From assembly GCA_024760905.1 (NCBI GenBank), contig CM045735.1, positions 12,013,249 through 12,077,248 on the forward strand: a stretch of DNA of 64,000 nt, given 5' to 3'. The notes beneath the pieces are model-generated. The model saw only the letters and a list, made by a program, of their open reading frames with translations. It searched no databases and had not been told where the DNA came from. Origin of the DNA: Plotosus lineatus (Eukaryota; Chordata; Actinopteri; Siluriformes; Plotosidae). A program made the position numbers and the translations under genes. Every line of letters begins with the position of its first letter. Positions within the stretch are counted from its first letter, which is position 1. Shown in pieces: positions 22,543 to 33,489 of the stretch.

Positions 22543-23331
22543 CAGCAAGAAAAACATGTTTGAAAACTGTGAGTTCTTTCCCACTAATGATGCAACCTAC
22601 ACACTTCAGCCTTTATAATGTCATGATAATTGCTAATGTTAGACAGTTATTTCCTCTCGCTTACACAGTGCACATCTAACTGCTGTAAAATCCCGCATAA
22701 CCCAAAGGCAAGATTCATTTTGCTATTAATACTCCAGATCCCACATGACTTCATTAAACCTGGTGATTCCAGCGAAGTCAACTTTCACTCCTCTGTGTCA
22801 TGTACTTTTGCAGGAATTTGAGATCATTCAACATGAACCTACCTTCCTGAACAAAGGAATATAAAATCCCACCTTGGCAGTTACAATAGAAGGATTACAA
22901 TCCTCAAAACCTCAGTGTAACCTCCAATATTTCCCTTTCCAGTACATTCACAGTACATATAGTCCATTACATACACACCAATAGATGCATTATATAAAAA
23001 TATCAAGAATAAAACCCATTTATTTATTTTCTGGTAATTTCAAATATGGCGTGTTTGTTCTATTTAAATTGAACACTGGTATGTTTTCCTCCTTGGGGCA
23101 GCAATCATGTGCAAGTGTAAACCAAGCGAAACCGGTGAGGTGAAAGGTGGTACAGGAAAATGGGCTCGAAGTAAACCTAAATGATGTAAGACATGAGTAA
23201 GAGCACAATTTACCCATAAGTCAACACAATTGCAAGACATAAACAGAACATCTGGTGTAATAAAGCTTGTAAGCTGTTTTATTTTTGACAAATTGCTCAG
23301 CTGATAAGCAACATGCAACATTACCTGGAAG

Positions 23332-23336
<5 letters not shown>
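22543..23336. other. Unique intronic sequence
   Basis: No repeat or second gene recognised. Confidence 0.5.
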
Positions 23337-23378
<42 letters not shown>

Positions 23379-23405
23379 ATGTGTATCTGTATATATATAT
23401 ATATT

Positions 23406-23466
<61 letters not shown>

Positions 23467-23469
23467 GTG

Positions 23470-23564
<95 letters not shown>

Positions 23565-23585
23565 ATGTATATATATATGTATATA
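23337..23585. repeat. Compound (TA)n(TG)n microsatellite
   Basis: About 250 bp alternating among TA, TG, TATG and TATC runs. All six frames stay open through it, so the long frames here are artefacts. Confidence 0.95.
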
Positions 23586-24078
23586 CAACCAATCCAGCAT
23601 TTCAGTGCTGCAACACATTGCAAAAACAGTTGGGATGAGGACAACTTATTACTAACGAGATAAAATGTAAAGGGATGACGAAACGGGTGATGTAAACAGG
23701 TAACAAGGATAATCTTTGAGGAGTAAAGATAGGAAAAGGATCTCCAGTTTGTTAAAATATGCATGAAGAACAAATCAAAATATCAAAGTTTAATGAACTC
23801 AATGTCGCTCAAAGAAACATAGGAAAGAATCTGGATATTTGACCCTCTATGCTTCATAATATCATAAAACAATTCAAGGAATTCGGAGGAATTTCAGTGT
23901 TTACAGAGCAAGGGCACAAACCTAAGCAAAACTCCTGTGATCTTCAATCTCAGTCATTGTCATTAATCTATAGCTGATTCAAGCACATGGGATCAGGGTT
24001 ACTTTTGCTTGTCTGAGACAGACAATACAGAATTACAGTTAAAACGTGACTGCAAAAAAGCAAACCGTATTTTAATTA

Positions 24079-24571
24079 CAGGGATCCCTCACTTTTTGCG
24101 GTTAATTGGGACCGAGACCCCCCCGCGTCCACCAAATTCCCTGAAGTAGGCTCAACCCCCCATGACAGACGTATCAATAAATACATATTCAATGCTATAA
24201 ATGCTTATAATAACAATTAAACATTAAAAAATAATGCATAAGATGTAAATAAAATATAAATGCACACACATACAGACGCGCGCGCACACGCACGCAGATG
24301 TGCATGCACGCACTCAGATGCACACCTCACAAAAATGTAAGTCGTTTTGATCGGAGGTTTTGGATTGTTTTTTGTTTGTGTTTGTTTAGGATTTTTTTTA
24401 TTTTTTTTGCATAATTGGCCTTGTTTTTGCGGCATTTTCCTTAACTTTCCCCCTATTCTTCCTTAATTCTACCTTAACTCGAATTATTTTTTAATTCGAT
24501 GAATATTTTAAAAAATAATGTGATGCACTGAAGCCACATGAATTGAAGTGCGACGTAGCGAGGGATCCGTG
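24079..24571 (-). mobile_element. MITE-1, complete, minus
   Basis: TA at 24077-24078, CAGGGATCCCTCACTTTTTG left end, GCGAGGGATCCGTG right end, TA at 24572-24573. 493 bp, uninterrupted. Confidence 0.92.
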
Positions 24572-24579
24572 TATATCTC

Positions 24580-25070
24580 AAAGTATCATTGGCTTCACTG
24601 GGCTTTGACGCATCTGGAATGGACCAGCAAAGAACTAAAAATTGTACTGTGGCTCAATGAATCAGTTTCTTTCATCTTTTTTGTTTTTTAATAAGAAATG
24701 TGCATAGTACCAAAGATGAAATACACCATCCAGACTGTTCCTATGCACAAAGTCCAAAATCTGTTATAGTATGGGACTGTGTCAGTGCCCTTGGCAAAGG
24801 TAACTTCGACATCTGTGGTGGAAGCATTAATCCAAAGAGAACATTGAGGCTTTGGAACAACATATGCTGCTGTCAAGATGACATTTTTCATGGATACCAT
24901 GTATATTTCAACAAGACAAGGCAAAACCATATTCAGGGCACATTACAAATTCATAATTGTGGTTGAAGAGGGTGTGACTGCTGGATTGGCCAGTCTGCAG
25001 ACCCGACCTGGAGCAGACCCGACCTGGCCCAAAAGAGAATATGTGGCGAATTCTGAAAACTAAATATATG
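24580..25070 (+). pseudogene. Tc1-type transposase relic
   Basis: Plus strand, several frames: SVIVWDCVSALGKGNFDICG (the region around the second catalytic segment of Tc1 transposases), INPKRTLRLWNN, DDIFHGYHVYFNKTRQNHI in place of the family's FQQDNAKPH, then LDWPVCRPDL and KENMWRILKTKYM in place of the ...DWPA-SPDL-PIEN-W region. The second catalytic Asp in the QQD context is replaced. A short duplication (AGACCCGACCTGG twice, ~25002-25031) interrupts SPDL-PIEN. The N-terminal third and the TIRs are missing. Confidence 0.8.
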
Positions 25071-25463
25071 GACGATGGCTATGTACTTCTGTGTGTTTTT
25101 TTTTTTTTTTAATAATTCTGAAAATATGTAGCATTTTTAATATTTTTGTTATTTTAATAAATAAATACACAAATAATAATGAGATAAACTCATAATAATG
25201 CGCAGTAATATTGTTTTGAGTGCAGTATAGGTCAAAGATGATTCATAGATAATCAAAACGTGTGATAGGTATGTATTTGGATGGCTGCAAAATGTACATT
25301 TGAGATTTTGCATTGTATAACTTCAGCAACTATTTGAAAATCTGATAATGTAAACAAGATAATGACCAGATAATTTGGAAACATACACAAGTTCTTATTT
25401 ACCAAAAGATTACAATTACAAGATAATCTGTATGTGTCATCAGATAAAATGTAAGTGTTATAA

Positions 25464-25491
25464 GTGCTCATAATGCAGTCATTAACATAGT

Positions 25492-25564
<73 letters not shown>

Positions 25565-25574
25565 CATGGACGCA

Positions 25575-25631
<57 letters not shown>

Positions 25632-25698
25632 ACTATGTTAATGACTGCATTATGAGCACACACACACACACACACACACACATGCATGGACGCATGCA
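25464..25698. repeat. Foldback CA/GT block with near-perfect palindromic arms
   Basis: GTGCTCATAATGCAGTCATT... followed by (CA)n at 25464-25562 is repeated in inverse complement at about 25577-25659 as (GT)n...AATGACTGCATTATGAGCAC. The loop is CATGCATGGACGCATGC. The loop sequence and a shorter (CA)n recur directly at 25656-25698. Arms are about 80-99 bp and differ only in CA/GT length. Confidence 0.92.
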
Positions 25699-25796
25699 CA
25701 AAACCAACTGAAAAATGATAACAAATTTAAATATATTGTACACAAGTAGAGAATATCTCATGTAAAACCAACTTTGTGCATATTTAACCAACTGTC

Positions 25797-26082
25797 CCCA
25801 CAGTGCAACTAACTGGGTTATCAAAGGCCAGCCATGTCTCTCACTGTCTATGTGAGAGGTTCATGTAAAAGAACCATTGCTGACTTTCGACAAGAGTAGC
25901 TGCATAGCCGTCAGCGTGTTTCTGTCCCTTGCTAAAAGGTTGTGTCAGGAAGGGCATCTGATGTAAAAACCTCTGCCAAATTGAATATCCGAATCATTGG
26001 TATGACTTCCATGAAGATGGAGGCAGATGATTTGCTGTGGAGACCCCTGAAAAGGGAACAGTCGAAAGGAAGAGAAGAAGTT
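25797..26082 (+). mobile_element. SINE-A lacking its head, RTE-type tail
   Basis: Begins in the linker (GTCCCCACAGTGCAACTAAC), continues through the body, and ends GGAGGCAGATGATTTGCTG, GAGACCCCTGAAAAGGG and AGTCGAAAGGAAGAGAAGAA. This is the longest tail copy in the window and matches the RTE LINE 3' end at 51650-51709 closely. Confidence 0.85.
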
Positions 26083-26129
26083 GGTGCAAGGAACTTTTCA
26101 CAGATTTTCAATTTCCTCGATTTTACTCA

Positions 26130-26400
26130 ATTTGTCCGAGGTTGGGTCAAAGAAGCGACAGGTTTAGAAGGGAAACCCAGGCATGTGTCTTCCCAGCAAC
26201 ACTCGTCAGGCCCTCATGGAGGATCCTGAGATGTTCCCAGACAGCATATATAATCCCTTGAGTGAGTTCGGTGTCTTTCTTGGGGTCTCATCCCAAATGT
26301 ACACCTATAAGGAAAGGCAAGCGGATGCCCGAACCACATCAACTGACTCCTTTTGACGCAGAGAAGAAGTTACTGACAGATGCCTGATCCACTTTCCACA
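26130..26400 (-). mobile_element. Rex3-like LINE 3' fragment, minus, degenerate
   Basis: TCTTCCCAGCAACACTCG, TGAGTGAGTTCGGTGTC, GGGGTCTCATCCCAAATG and GGATGCCCGAACCACATCAA in this order match the C-terminal coding and 3' region of Rex3-like elements. The last segment corresponds to the GQLRWLGHLVRMP region of the copy at 54690-55405. Coding is destroyed. Confidence 0.6.
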
Positions 26401-27310
26401 TCTTTTTCATTTTTTTGGCTGCAGTCATTTGTGTGAACTTTAGACTTTTAATTCATGGTGTGTGCAAAAATAATAATAATATAAAAACAAGTGGTATCCT
26501 TTGTACCTTCAAGATTTCTCATATCCTGTGTTCTAGCATAGCGGCGAGACGGTGCATTTGTCCATACTGTCCAATTCTGCTGTCAGGATTGATCATCTGT
26601 CTTAATGACTGATGAAACAAATCTTTTCAGGTGCTCTATTCATGGCTGCATCTATCTGCCCTTAAGAATGAGGCCAGAACTCACTGGAGCTGTGTTCTCA
26701 TCCCCACACTTAAAGAGCTACTGCACACTTAAACATGTTTCGGGTTTTTTTTTTGAGGTGTACATTAAACGACATGACTGCACTGTGATGAAACCTCTCA
26801 ACACTTAATATTGATATAATAATGATATTTATACAAACTAACATTTCATGGGTTGAAAAAGACTAAAATATTCCAGCTACTGGCTTGAATTATCTTTAAA
26901 TCTGGCAAGAAACGCTGCCATAAAGCCAGTACCATTACTTACTGACGCTTAATACAATTACATAATGACATCACCGAATTAGAAATACGCAACTAATTTG
27001 GAGGCTGTGAAATCGTTCTCATTTTTCAAATTATGGCTAATCGAGACTCTTATCCTCAAAACAACAACAACAACAACAACAACAAAAACAACAACAAATC
27101 CTCTCCCAAACCAGCAGGGAAGAAGCTCCTAACCCTTGTCCTGTACATGTTATTATTTCCCCCCTGCTCTGTCACATGTCACACCCACTTCAAGTCACGA
27201 AGTGCTGTTATTATAGCTGTTAATTAGTTAAATTAGGTGCACTGGGAACAAAGAAAACATGAACATGTGCAAAGCAGGGAGTCCTTCAGGATCAGGGTTC
27301 GGAAAACATA
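26401..27310. other. Unique intronic sequence
   Basis: Only a (CAA)n run at 27057-27098 stands out. Confidence 0.5.
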
Positions 27311-27318
27311 ATCTGGAC

Positions 27319-28582
27319 CAGGGGTCTCCAATCTTATCCACAAACGGCCGGTGTGGGCGCAGGTTTTCACTTCAGCCAAACAGTAGCCACACCTTTCACC
27401 CGTTTCCACCAATCACTGTTCATCAAAAGAAAAGTAAACAAAAACTAGATTGGACACGAGTGTTTCAATTCTGAAATGGGTCCATATTGATGAGATCACC
27501 TTGCTTTAAGACTTCTGAAGTGGGTCCATCTTGATGAGATCACCTTGCTTTAAGACTTCTGAAGTGGGTCCATCTTGGTGAGATCACCTTGCTTTAAGAC
27601 TTCTGAAGTGGGTCCATCTTGGTGAGATCACCTTGCTTTAAGACTTCTGAAGTGGGTCCATCTTGGTGAGATCACCTTGCTTTAAGACTTCTGAAGTGGG
27701 TCCATCTTGGTGAGATCACCTTGCTTTAAGACTTCTGAAGTGGGTCCATCTTGGTGAGATCACCTTGCTTTAAGACTTCTGAAGTGGGTCCATCTTGGTG
27801 AGATCACCTTGCTTTAAGACTTCTGAAGTGGGTCCATCTTGGTGAGATCACCTTGCTTTAAGACTTCTGAAGTGGGTCCATCTTGGTGAGATCACCTTGC
27901 TTTAAGACTTCTGAAGTGGGTCCATCTTGGTGAGATCACCTTGCTTTAAGACTTCTGAAGTGGGTCCATCTTGGTGAGCTCACCTTGCTTTAAGACTTCT
28001 GAAATGGGTCCATCTTGGTGAGATCACCTTGCTTTAAGACTTCTGAAGTGGGTCCATCTTGGTGAGATCACCTTGCTTTAAGACTTCTGAAGTGGGTCCA
28101 TCTTGGTGAGATCACCTTGCTTTAAGACTTCTGAAGTGGGTCCATCTTGGTGAGATCACCTTGCTTTAAGACTTCTGAAGTGGGTCCATCTTGGTGAGAT
28201 CACCTTGCTTTAAGACTTCTGAAGTGGGTCCATCTTGGTGAGATCACCTTGCTTTAAGACTTCTGAAGTGGGTCCATCTTGGTGAGATCACCTTGCTTTA
28301 AGACTTCTGAAGTGGGTCCATCTTGGTGAGATCACCTTGCTTTAAGACTTCTGAAGTGGGTCCATCTTGGTGAGATCACCTTGCTTTAAGACTGAAAGCA
28401 AGGTGATCTTACCCAGATGGCCCCACTTCAGAATTGAAACAGTAATGTCCAATCTAGTTTTTTTTTCTTTTCTTTTGATGATCAGTGATTGGTGGAAACA
28501 GGTGGAAGGTGTGGTTACTGTTTGGTTGATGCGAAAACCTGCACCCACACCCACCCTTTGTGGATAAGATTGAAGACCCCTG
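27319..28582. mobile_element. hAT MITE whose interior has become a 44-bp minisatellite
   Basis: Ends CAGGGGTCTCCAATCTTATC and GATAAGATTGAAGACCCCTG are imperfect TIRs that extend ~185 bp inward on both sides, and TSDs ATCTGGAC (27311-27318) and GTCTAGAC (28583-28590) match at 6 of 8. Between the arms lies the 44-bp array (27471-28393). The inner end of the left arm is itself the first array unit, and the right arm carries the same segment inverted (AAAGCAAGGTGATC). Confidence 0.88.
27471..28393. repeat. 44-bp tandem repeat, about 21 copies
   Basis: Unit of 44 bp, beginning CTGAAGTGGGTCCATCTTGG and including GAGATCACCTTGC and TTTAAGACTT. 923 bp equals 20.98 units. The first two units carry ATTGATG/CTTGATG variants, one at about 27961-28004 has GAGCTCACC, and one begins CTGAAATGGG; the rest look identical. 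Confidence 0.97.
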
Positions 28583-28765
28583 GTCTAGACAGTGGGAGTT
28601 CAGAACCAGAGTGTGAGAGTATGCTTTAAATTTGGCTTTGGAACTGTGAATTCTTGGTAGAGTGAAAACGGAAATCTACTTTTTACCCGAGGACGGTTCA
28701 GAGAACTGATCCGTAGCCCAAATAAAAATAGTGTTCCGTGATTTATTTTGTTGTTGTCCTAAATC

Positions 28766-29100
28766 ACTCATTTTCCAAACTTTTTAATATTACTAGCGTT
28801 ACAGGAAGGCTGACACTGGGCATAAGCAAGGCTACACACTGAACAGCTCATCAGACCAATGCAGGACCAACACACACACACACGTGTCCACACCCAGGGG
28901 CAACCTAATTAGAACAGCCAATTAATCTATTGTGCATGTCTTTGTATTGTGGGAGGAAACTTTAGTACCTGGAGAAAACCTATGCATGCATGAGGAGAAC
29001 ATGAAAATTCCACACAGACACATGCTTGTTGAGCCTAGGACTTGAACCCAGGACCTTCTTGCTGTGAGGCTGACGTGCTAACCATGACACCATCATACGG
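28766..29100 (-). mobile_element. SINE-B, minus (left half of an inverted pair)
   Basis: Tail to head with internal CA run at 28868-28884. The head ends CTTCTTGCTGTGAGGCTGAC and a tRNA-like ...CTAACCATGACACC. Confidence 0.82.
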
Positions 29101-29134
29101 CATCACCTTTCATTTTTTTTTTTTTTTTGCTTGA

Positions 29135-29465
29135 AATTGCCTCACAGCAAGAAGGTCTGGGTTTGATTCCCAGCTTGGGCGTTTCTTTGTGGAATTTGCA
29201 TATTCTCCCTGTGCTTGTGTGGGTTTCCTCCGGGTACTCCAGTTTCCTCCCACCCCACAGTCCAAAAACATGCAATAATTGTCTGTTTCAAATCCCCCTT
29301 AGGTGTGAGAGTGTAAGTGTGAATGGTCGTGTGAGTGTTAGCCATGTGTTGGCCTGCTGAGCTGTCTAGGGTGTACCCCATCCTTGCCGAGAGTCGGCTG
29401 AGATAGGCGCCAGCCTCCCTGCGACCCTAATTAGCATTAAGCGGCTTAGAAAATGAATAACTGAA
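29135..29465 (+). mobile_element. SINE-B, plus (right half of an inverted pair)
   Basis: Begins at GCCTCACAGCAAGAAGG with B-box-like GTTTGATTCCC, and runs to GGCTTAGAAAATGAATAACTG. The heads of this copy and of 28766-29100 face each other across ~35 bp that includes a T-run. Confidence 0.85.
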
Positions 29466-30160
29466 TGAAAATGAACTACATAATATGTGAAAGTAAGCCC
29501 ATTCCTTGTCCATATGACAAAAAACCCCAGATCAAATGTTATAAATACAGGGGAGGGAGTCCTTTTCTTGAAAAAAAAACAACAACAACAAAAAAAAAAA
29601 AAACACATTTCATTAATTAAGTGTAGCCTACAACCAAACTCCTGACAATTGCAGAATCAATATGTTAATGAAATAACCAATAATAAGAACAATGAAATAC
29701 TGTAGCTATTATCTCCACTTTGCAAAAATCGATCCAGGCCGTGAATGTGTGAAAAACCCAACTTGTCCCAAACTCGTCTTGTGTAGTAATTAATGGTGTA
29801 AAGACCTACTGTTTTTAAACAAATCTGCATTATGTACAATCAGCAGGTTACAGCGATATGCACTCACTGCCTGTCAGGTCCTATTTGTCATCACTGAATA
29901 GATCTCGCCAAAAGCAGGACTGAGATCCAGAAAGGTAGAATCTATATTTATTTATACCCCAGGGCTGTCAAATTCTCAATTCTGTTAGGTCCTATGGTGT
30001 TGACTTATTTTCTATGACAACAGCTCTGGCACCAAAACAACTATAAGTTTGTAATAATACACTCATTGTAATGCATTATCAAATTGGATTTGTACAGCAG
30101 ATATTCAATGCGATCAAAGATTATTAATAATAATAAGCAAATATAAAATAAATTAATAAA
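29466..30160. other. Unique intronic sequence
   Basis: An A-rich run lies at about 29570-29604. Nothing else recognised. Confidence 0.5.
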
Positions 30161-30162
30161 TA

Positions 30163-30636
30163 CAGGGATCCCTCACTTTCCATGGTTAATTGGGACCGAA
30201 ATCCCCCCTCAACCACCGCATTCCATGAAGTAGGATCACCCCCCCCCCAACTGATGTATACATACATGTATATGTGTATATAATATCAATGCATAATGCA
30301 TAATATGTAAATAAACTATAAATACACACACATACAGCAGATGCGCGTGCACACACACACTCAGCTGCGCACCTGACAACAATGTATGTAGTAAGTAAGT
30401 ACAGCAGATGCGCACCTGACAACAATGTAAGTAGTTTTGATGGAAGGTTTTAGGTTGTTCTTTGTTTTGTGTTTTTTTTTTTTTGCATAATTGGCCTTGT
30501 TTTTGTGGCATTTTCTTTAACCTTTTCTCCCTATTCTTTCTTAATTTCCTTATTTTTTAATTCGATGAATATTAAAAAAAAAAAGCGATGCACTGAAGCA
30601 GCATGAATTGAAGCACGAAGTAGCGAGGGATCTCTG
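30163..30636 (-). mobile_element. MITE-1, minus, with small internal duplication
   Basis: TA at 30161-30162, CAGGGATCCCTCACTTTCC left, GTAGCGAGGGATCTCTG right, TA at 30637-30638. CAGATGCGC... and CACCTGACAACAATGTA are duplicated at 30335-30385 and 30401-30433. Confidence 0.9.
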
Positions 30637-30867
30637 TAAACAGATAAGCAAACATAAATAAAATGCTTTTTTTAACTTAGAAAACTGTATATTTAATAAT
30701 AAGGCACACTGTTATCAAGCGTTATTGGAAGAAGTCTCCAGTGTCAGCACCTTTTAAATAAAAAAGTGAAGTATTCAAGTGAAAAATTGTGGGTATTAAT
30801 TATGTAACTGTTTATATAATCGAAAATAAGTAACGACAGAAACTCAGTGTTTTTGATGACAGCGTAC

Positions 30868-31011
30868 AATAATTCATTCATTCCTTCCTTCATTTGCCAA
30901 AACATTTAATCCTATTGGAGCCTATTAGAGCTGCAGGGAGGCTGTGACCATCATAGCTGACAGTGAGTGAAAACAGGGTTCACAATAAATAGCTTGCCAG
31001 ACAATTATATG

Positions 31012-31068
<57 letters not shown>

Positions 31069-31268
31069 CACACACACACACACAAACACACACAAAATCA
31101 TTCACACTCAGGGACAATTTGAACAGCCAATCAGCATAATGTGCGTGTCTGTGGGAAGGAACCGGAGTACCCAGAGGAAACCCATGCAGACACAGGGAGA
31201 ACATGCAAACTCCACAGAGCAATGGTGGAGCCCAGGATTCAAACCTGAGACCTTCACGTAGGGAGATA
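30868..31268 (-). mobile_element. SINE-B, minus, with (CA)n expansion
   Basis: Tail CATTCATTCCTTCC..., body CCGGAGTACCCAGAGGAAAC and head TCAAACCTGAGACC. A (CA)n run of about 75 bp lies at 31013-31085. Confidence 0.75.
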
Positions 31269-31286
31269 CATATACTAAAGACAATA

Positions 31287-32909
31287 CAGGTCCTTCTAAA
31301 AAAATTAGCATATTATGATAAAGTTCATTATTTTTGTAATGTACTGATAAACATTGGACTTTCATATATTTTAGATTCATTACACACAACTGAAGTAGTT
31401 CAAGCCTTTTATTGTTTTAATATTGATAATTTTGGCAAAAAAGTAAAGAAAAACCTATCTATTAATTCTCATAAACCTAACTATTATCTAATAAATCTAT
31501 TAAGTAAAGAAAATCCCTATCTCAAAAAATTAGCATATTTCATCCGACCAATAAAAAAAGTGTTTTTAATACAAAAAAGTCAACCTTCACATAATTATAT
31601 TCAGTTATGCACTCAATACTTGGTCGGGAATCCTTTTGCAGAAATGACTGCTTCAATGCGGTGTGGCATGGAGCCAATCAGCCTGTGGCACTGCTGAGGT
31701 GTTACGGAGGCCCAGGATGCTTCGATAGCGGCCTTAAGCTCATCCACAGTGTTGGGTCTGGTGTCTCTCAACTTTCTCTTCACAATATCCCACAGATTCT
31801 CTATGGGGTTCAGGTCAGGAGAGTTGGCAGGCCAATTGAGCACAGTAATACCATGGTCAGTAAACCATTTAGCAGTGGTTTTGGCACTGTGAGCAGGTGC
31901 CAGGTCGTGCTGAAAAATGAAATCTTCATCTCCATAAAGCTTTTCAGCAGATGGAAGCATGAAGTGCTCCAAAATCTCCTGATTGCTAGCTGCATTGACC
32001 CCGCCCTTGATAAAACACAGTGGACCAACACCAGCAGCTGACATGGCACCCCAGATCATCTGTGTATGTACTGTGGGTACTTGACACTGGACTTCAGGCA
32101 TTTTGGCATTTCCTTCTCCCCAGTCTTCCTCCAGACTCTGGCACCTTGATTTCTGAATGACATGCAAAATTTCCAGTGCTGCTTCTCTGTAGCCCAGGTC
32201 AGGCGTTTCTGCTGCTGTTTCTGGTTCAAAAGAGGCTTGACCTGGGGAATGCGGCACCTGTAGCCCATTTCCTGCACATGCCTGTGCACGGTGGCTCTGG
32301 ATGTTTCTGTTCCAGACCCAGTCCACTGCTTCCACAGGTCCCCCAAGGTCTGGAATCGGCCCTTCTCCACAATCTTCCTCAGGGTCCGGTCACCTCTTCT
32401 GGTTGTGCAGCGTTTTCTGCCACACTTTTTCCTTCCCACAGACGTCCCACTGAGGTGCCTTGATACAGCACTCTGGGAACAGCCTATTCGCTCAGAGATT
32501 TCTTTCTGTGTCTTACCCTCTTGCTTGAGGGCGTCAATGATGGCCTTCTGGACAGCAGTCAGGTCGGCAGTCTTACCCATGATTGCGGTTTTGAGTAATG
32601 AACCAGGCTGGGAGTTTTTAAAAGCCTCAGAAATCTTTTGCAGGTGTTTAGAGTTAATTGGTTGATTCAGATGATTAGGTTAATAGCTCGTTTAGACTAC
32701 CTGAACATGATATGCTAATTTTTTGAGATAGGAATTTTGGGATTTTATGAGCTGTATACCAAAATCATCAGTATTAAAACAATAAAGGACCTGAAATATT
32801 TCCGTTGGTGTGCAATGAATCTAAAATATATGAAAGTTTAATTTTTATCAGTACATTACAGAAAATAATGAACTTTATCACAATATGCTAATTTTTTGAG
32901 AAGGACCTG
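31287..32909 (-). mobile_element. Tc1 transposon, nearly full length, 1623 bp
   Basis: Ends CAGGTCCTTCTAAAAAAATT and its near-complement ...TTTTTTGAGAAGGACCTG, flanked by TA at 31285-31286 and 32910-32911. Each arm has a second inner copy of AAAAAATTAGCATAT (31524-31540 and about 32710-32727), the IR/DR arrangement of many Tc1 elements. The left arm has about 50 extra AT-rich bases (31435-31500) compared with the right. It carries the transposase pseudogene on the minus strand. Confidence 0.95.
31613..32580 (-). pseudogene. Tc1 transposase, frameshifted and missing the first catalytic Asp segment
   Basis: The minus-strand ATG at 32580-32578 opens MGKTADLTAVQKAIIDALKQ, the N-terminal paired-like helix-turn-helix region (CSQSAVSRHLSG), then a second DNA-binding segment (GRKRCTTRRGDRTLRKIV, RATVHRHVQEMGYRCRIP). 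At about 32175 WATEKQHWKFCMSF shows an in-frame deletion that removes the stretch where Tc1 transposases carry the first catalytic Asp (family: ...VLFSDES). Near 32060-32080 a frameshift moves the reading frame. The second frame continues QMIWGAMSAAGVGPLCF, FIFQHDLAPAHSAKTT (second Asp present), and NSPDLNPIENLWDIVKRKL (third acidic residue), to ...AKGFPTKY and a stop at 31613. Because of the deletion and frameshift the protein is inactive. Confidence 0.93.
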
Positions 32910-32911
32910 TA

Positions 32912-33345
32912 ATATAAGGAACCAAACACAGATAATTCTTGAATCAATAAAAATATTGTGTTTACTTATTGCAGTGTTATAAGAGGAATAAAACACTGTG
33001 ACAGGTTATTATTACAGTCATGATCACAGTTTCACCCACTTTCGCTCATACCTTGCCATCCCTGCTTTTTTTTATTTCTTTAATATCTTAAGAGTTCTCC
33101 GAATATACATAGCAGACTGGCTTTATTTCACAAAAAAGAAAAAAAAAAAAAAGAAAAAAGACGAGTGTGGCTCCATTTGCAGATCACTCTTCTTGAAAAT
33201 AAGGATGGTCTTAATATTACTTCTGATAAAGCACACTGTGAGATACAGAGGAAAAAATACAGACTGTGAGATTTCAAAGAATAAAAGGCTGAGGGATAGA
33301 CGGCGTCTGAAAGGGGATTAAGCAGAGCCAAACAGAGGGACTCAC
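32912..33345. other. Unique intronic sequence
   Basis: A purine-rich A/G run lies at 33131-33160. Nothing else recognised upstream of the exon donor. Confidence 0.5.
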
Positions 33346-33489
33346 CATCCATGTCTAAGCGTTGCATAATAATGGCTAACTCCACCTCACTGGGCATGTA
33401 TCCCAGTGAGCGCATGGCCATGCCCAGCTCCTGTTTTGAGATGAAGCCGTTTCCATCCCTGTCCAGTACCTGGAATGCCTCCCGAATCT
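33346..33489 (-). CDS. caln1: caln1 exon encoding EF-hand 1 and start of EF-hand 2
   Basis: Internal 144-nt exon of calneuron 1. On the minus strand the acceptor TACGCAG (33496-33490) precedes AGATTCGG, and the donor GTGAGT follows ATGGATG. The phase-1 join to the upstream exon gives ...EELD-EIREAFQVLDRDG. The exon holds the complete first EF-hand loop, DRDGNGFISKQE, with ligand positions 1, 3, 5, 9 and 12 as D, D, N, S, E. A helix (ELGMAMRSLGYMPSEVELAIIMQ) links it to the first residues of the second loop (DMDG). This block is nearly identical to mammalian calneuron, as expected for a gene under strong purifying selection. The intron to the previous exon is about 8.7 kb and contains the broken LINE at 33.9-37.1 kb and the nest at 38-39.2 kb. 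Splitting the second loop across an intron is consistent with the calneuron gene structure. Confidence 0.96.

Larger units (their letters stand above)
22540..33345 (-). other. caln1: caln1 intron between the two EF-hand exons
   Basis: 10,806-bp intron with GT donor (on minus) at 33345 and AG acceptor at 22541-22540. It carries MITE-1 copies, a Tc1 relic, a foldback CA/GT block, a hAT element with an expanded minisatellite, an inverted SINE-B pair and a nearly full-length Tc1. No additional coding exon was recognised inside it. Confidence 0.85.

Noticed and set aside
23221..23773. Several overlapping 90-120-residue frames rich in Ile-Tyr and Cys-Val
   Set aside because: These are translations of (TA)n and (TG)n microsatellites. 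The same reason removes frames at 2284-2697, 3306-3537, 9555-10094, 15555-15816, 25253-25711, 41479-41839, 45356-45753 and 58961-59464.
27471..28393. CRISPR-like array of regular repeats
   Set aside because: Repeats are contiguous with no unique spacers, in a vertebrate intron, and are derived from a transposon end.
31203..32041. Plus-strand frames across the Tc1 element
   Set aside because: Antisense shadows of the transposase and AT-rich arms.
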